Assembly: GCA_031263095.1 (NCBI GenBank)
Contig: JAISGI010000018.1
Location: 1-38,111 of the forward strand
Direction of reading: 5' to 3'
Length of the DNA stretch: 38,111 bases
From: Rickettsiales bacterium
GTDB lineage: Bacteria; Pseudomonadota; Alphaproteobacteria; Rs-D84; CACZYB01
The translations under genes and the position numbers were made by a program. The stretch's first letter is position 1; every line of letters starts with the position of its first letter. Positions 37,675 through 38,111 of this stretch are shown here, one piece after another. The notes beneath the pieces were generated by a model. That model saw nothing but the letters and a program-made list of their open reading frames with translations, had not been told where the DNA came from and searched no databases.

Positions 37675-38006
37675 GCAATGTCAATTTCAGCATAAACGCC
37701 AAGCTGTATTCCGTCGAATGCCCTATGGGGCAGGAGGCTTATATCAAAAGCCTCGCCTCGCTTGTGGACGCAAGGGTCAAAAACCTCGCCCAGGCCTTCC
37801 GCGGCGCCGACGCCGAAACATTGCTCCTTATGGCCGCCGTCATGTCCGCCGGCGAAATCGAGAAACTCAAATTCCGCATAGCCGAATTGGAAACCGCCAA
37901 AAAGGACGGCGCGGGAGTCTTGGAGGACGAACTTGCCGGAGCAATATCGGACATCGCCGCCAAAATCGCCTCCGCCGCCGACAGCCTGGATGAAATCAAG
38001 GAGTAG
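37671..38006 (+). CDS. zapA: Cell division protein ZapA
   Basis: VNFSINAKLYSVECPMGQEAYIKSLASLVDARVKNLAQ; LLMAAVMSAGEIEKLK. Confidence 0.9.
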   Translation: MSNVNFSINAKLYSVECPMGQEAYIKSLASLVDARVKNLAQAFRGADAETLLLMAAVMSAGEIEKLKFRIAELETAKKDGAGVLEDELAGAISDIAAKIASAADSLDEIKE

Positions 38007-38008
38007 AA

Positions 38009-38111
38009 ATGCCACGCACGAAAAAAATCGAACATGTCGAACCCGCACCCGCGCAGAACAAGCCAAGCCGCGCTCCCGCCATCCTTGCCACGCTTTTGTT
38101 CATCGCGCTTG
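38009..38111 (+). CDS. Start of a hypothetical membrane protein, truncated by window end
   Basis: ATGCCACGCACGAAAAAAATC... MPRTKKIEHVEPAPAQNKPSRAPAILATLLFIAL, SD AAGGAG in the zapA end. Confidence 0.5.
   Translation, partial: MPRTKKIEHVEPAPAQNKPSRAPAILATLLFIAL

Overview
The 38.1-kb window looks chromosomal and alphaproteobacterial: DUF1013/TrcR-like regulator, an mraZ-rsmH-ftsL-ftsI block, mlaE and mlaF, mreB, bamB, rph, zapA. Most of it is ordinary housekeeping. From left to right: a partial periplasmic-binding protein; a RibD-C reductase; a 1918-aa Pmp-like autotransporter overlapping an OmpA-like lipoprotein gene; a low-GC orphan gene next to tRNA-Leu(CAA); comM/yifB; a TolC/MacA/MacB-type efflux locus with an extra small lipoprotein; a partial dcw cluster; mlaE; an M15 peptidase; ruvC; a CpoB-like gene; a UDG; mlaF; trcR; rpoD; rpsU; acpP; DUF167; mreB; an MPG glycosylase; bamB; rph; zapA. 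The most interesting signals are non-coding. (1) A ~385-nt region (23657-24041) closed by a perfect 10-bp long-range helix with nested helices, behind a near-consensus minus-strand promoter and just upstream of an M15 peptidase gene; I could not match it to any RNA class I know. (2) Four dispersed 49-50 bp hairpins sharing CCTGTGG/CCACAGG-type ends, with stem sequences that change in a compensatory way. (3) dRS3-like ATTCCC-N8-GGGAAT palindromes, including one in the loop of the structured RNA, one in frame inside the MPG glycosylase gene, and two composite copies flanking a lipoprotein gene as direct repeats. All calls come from reading the sequence; no database search was run.
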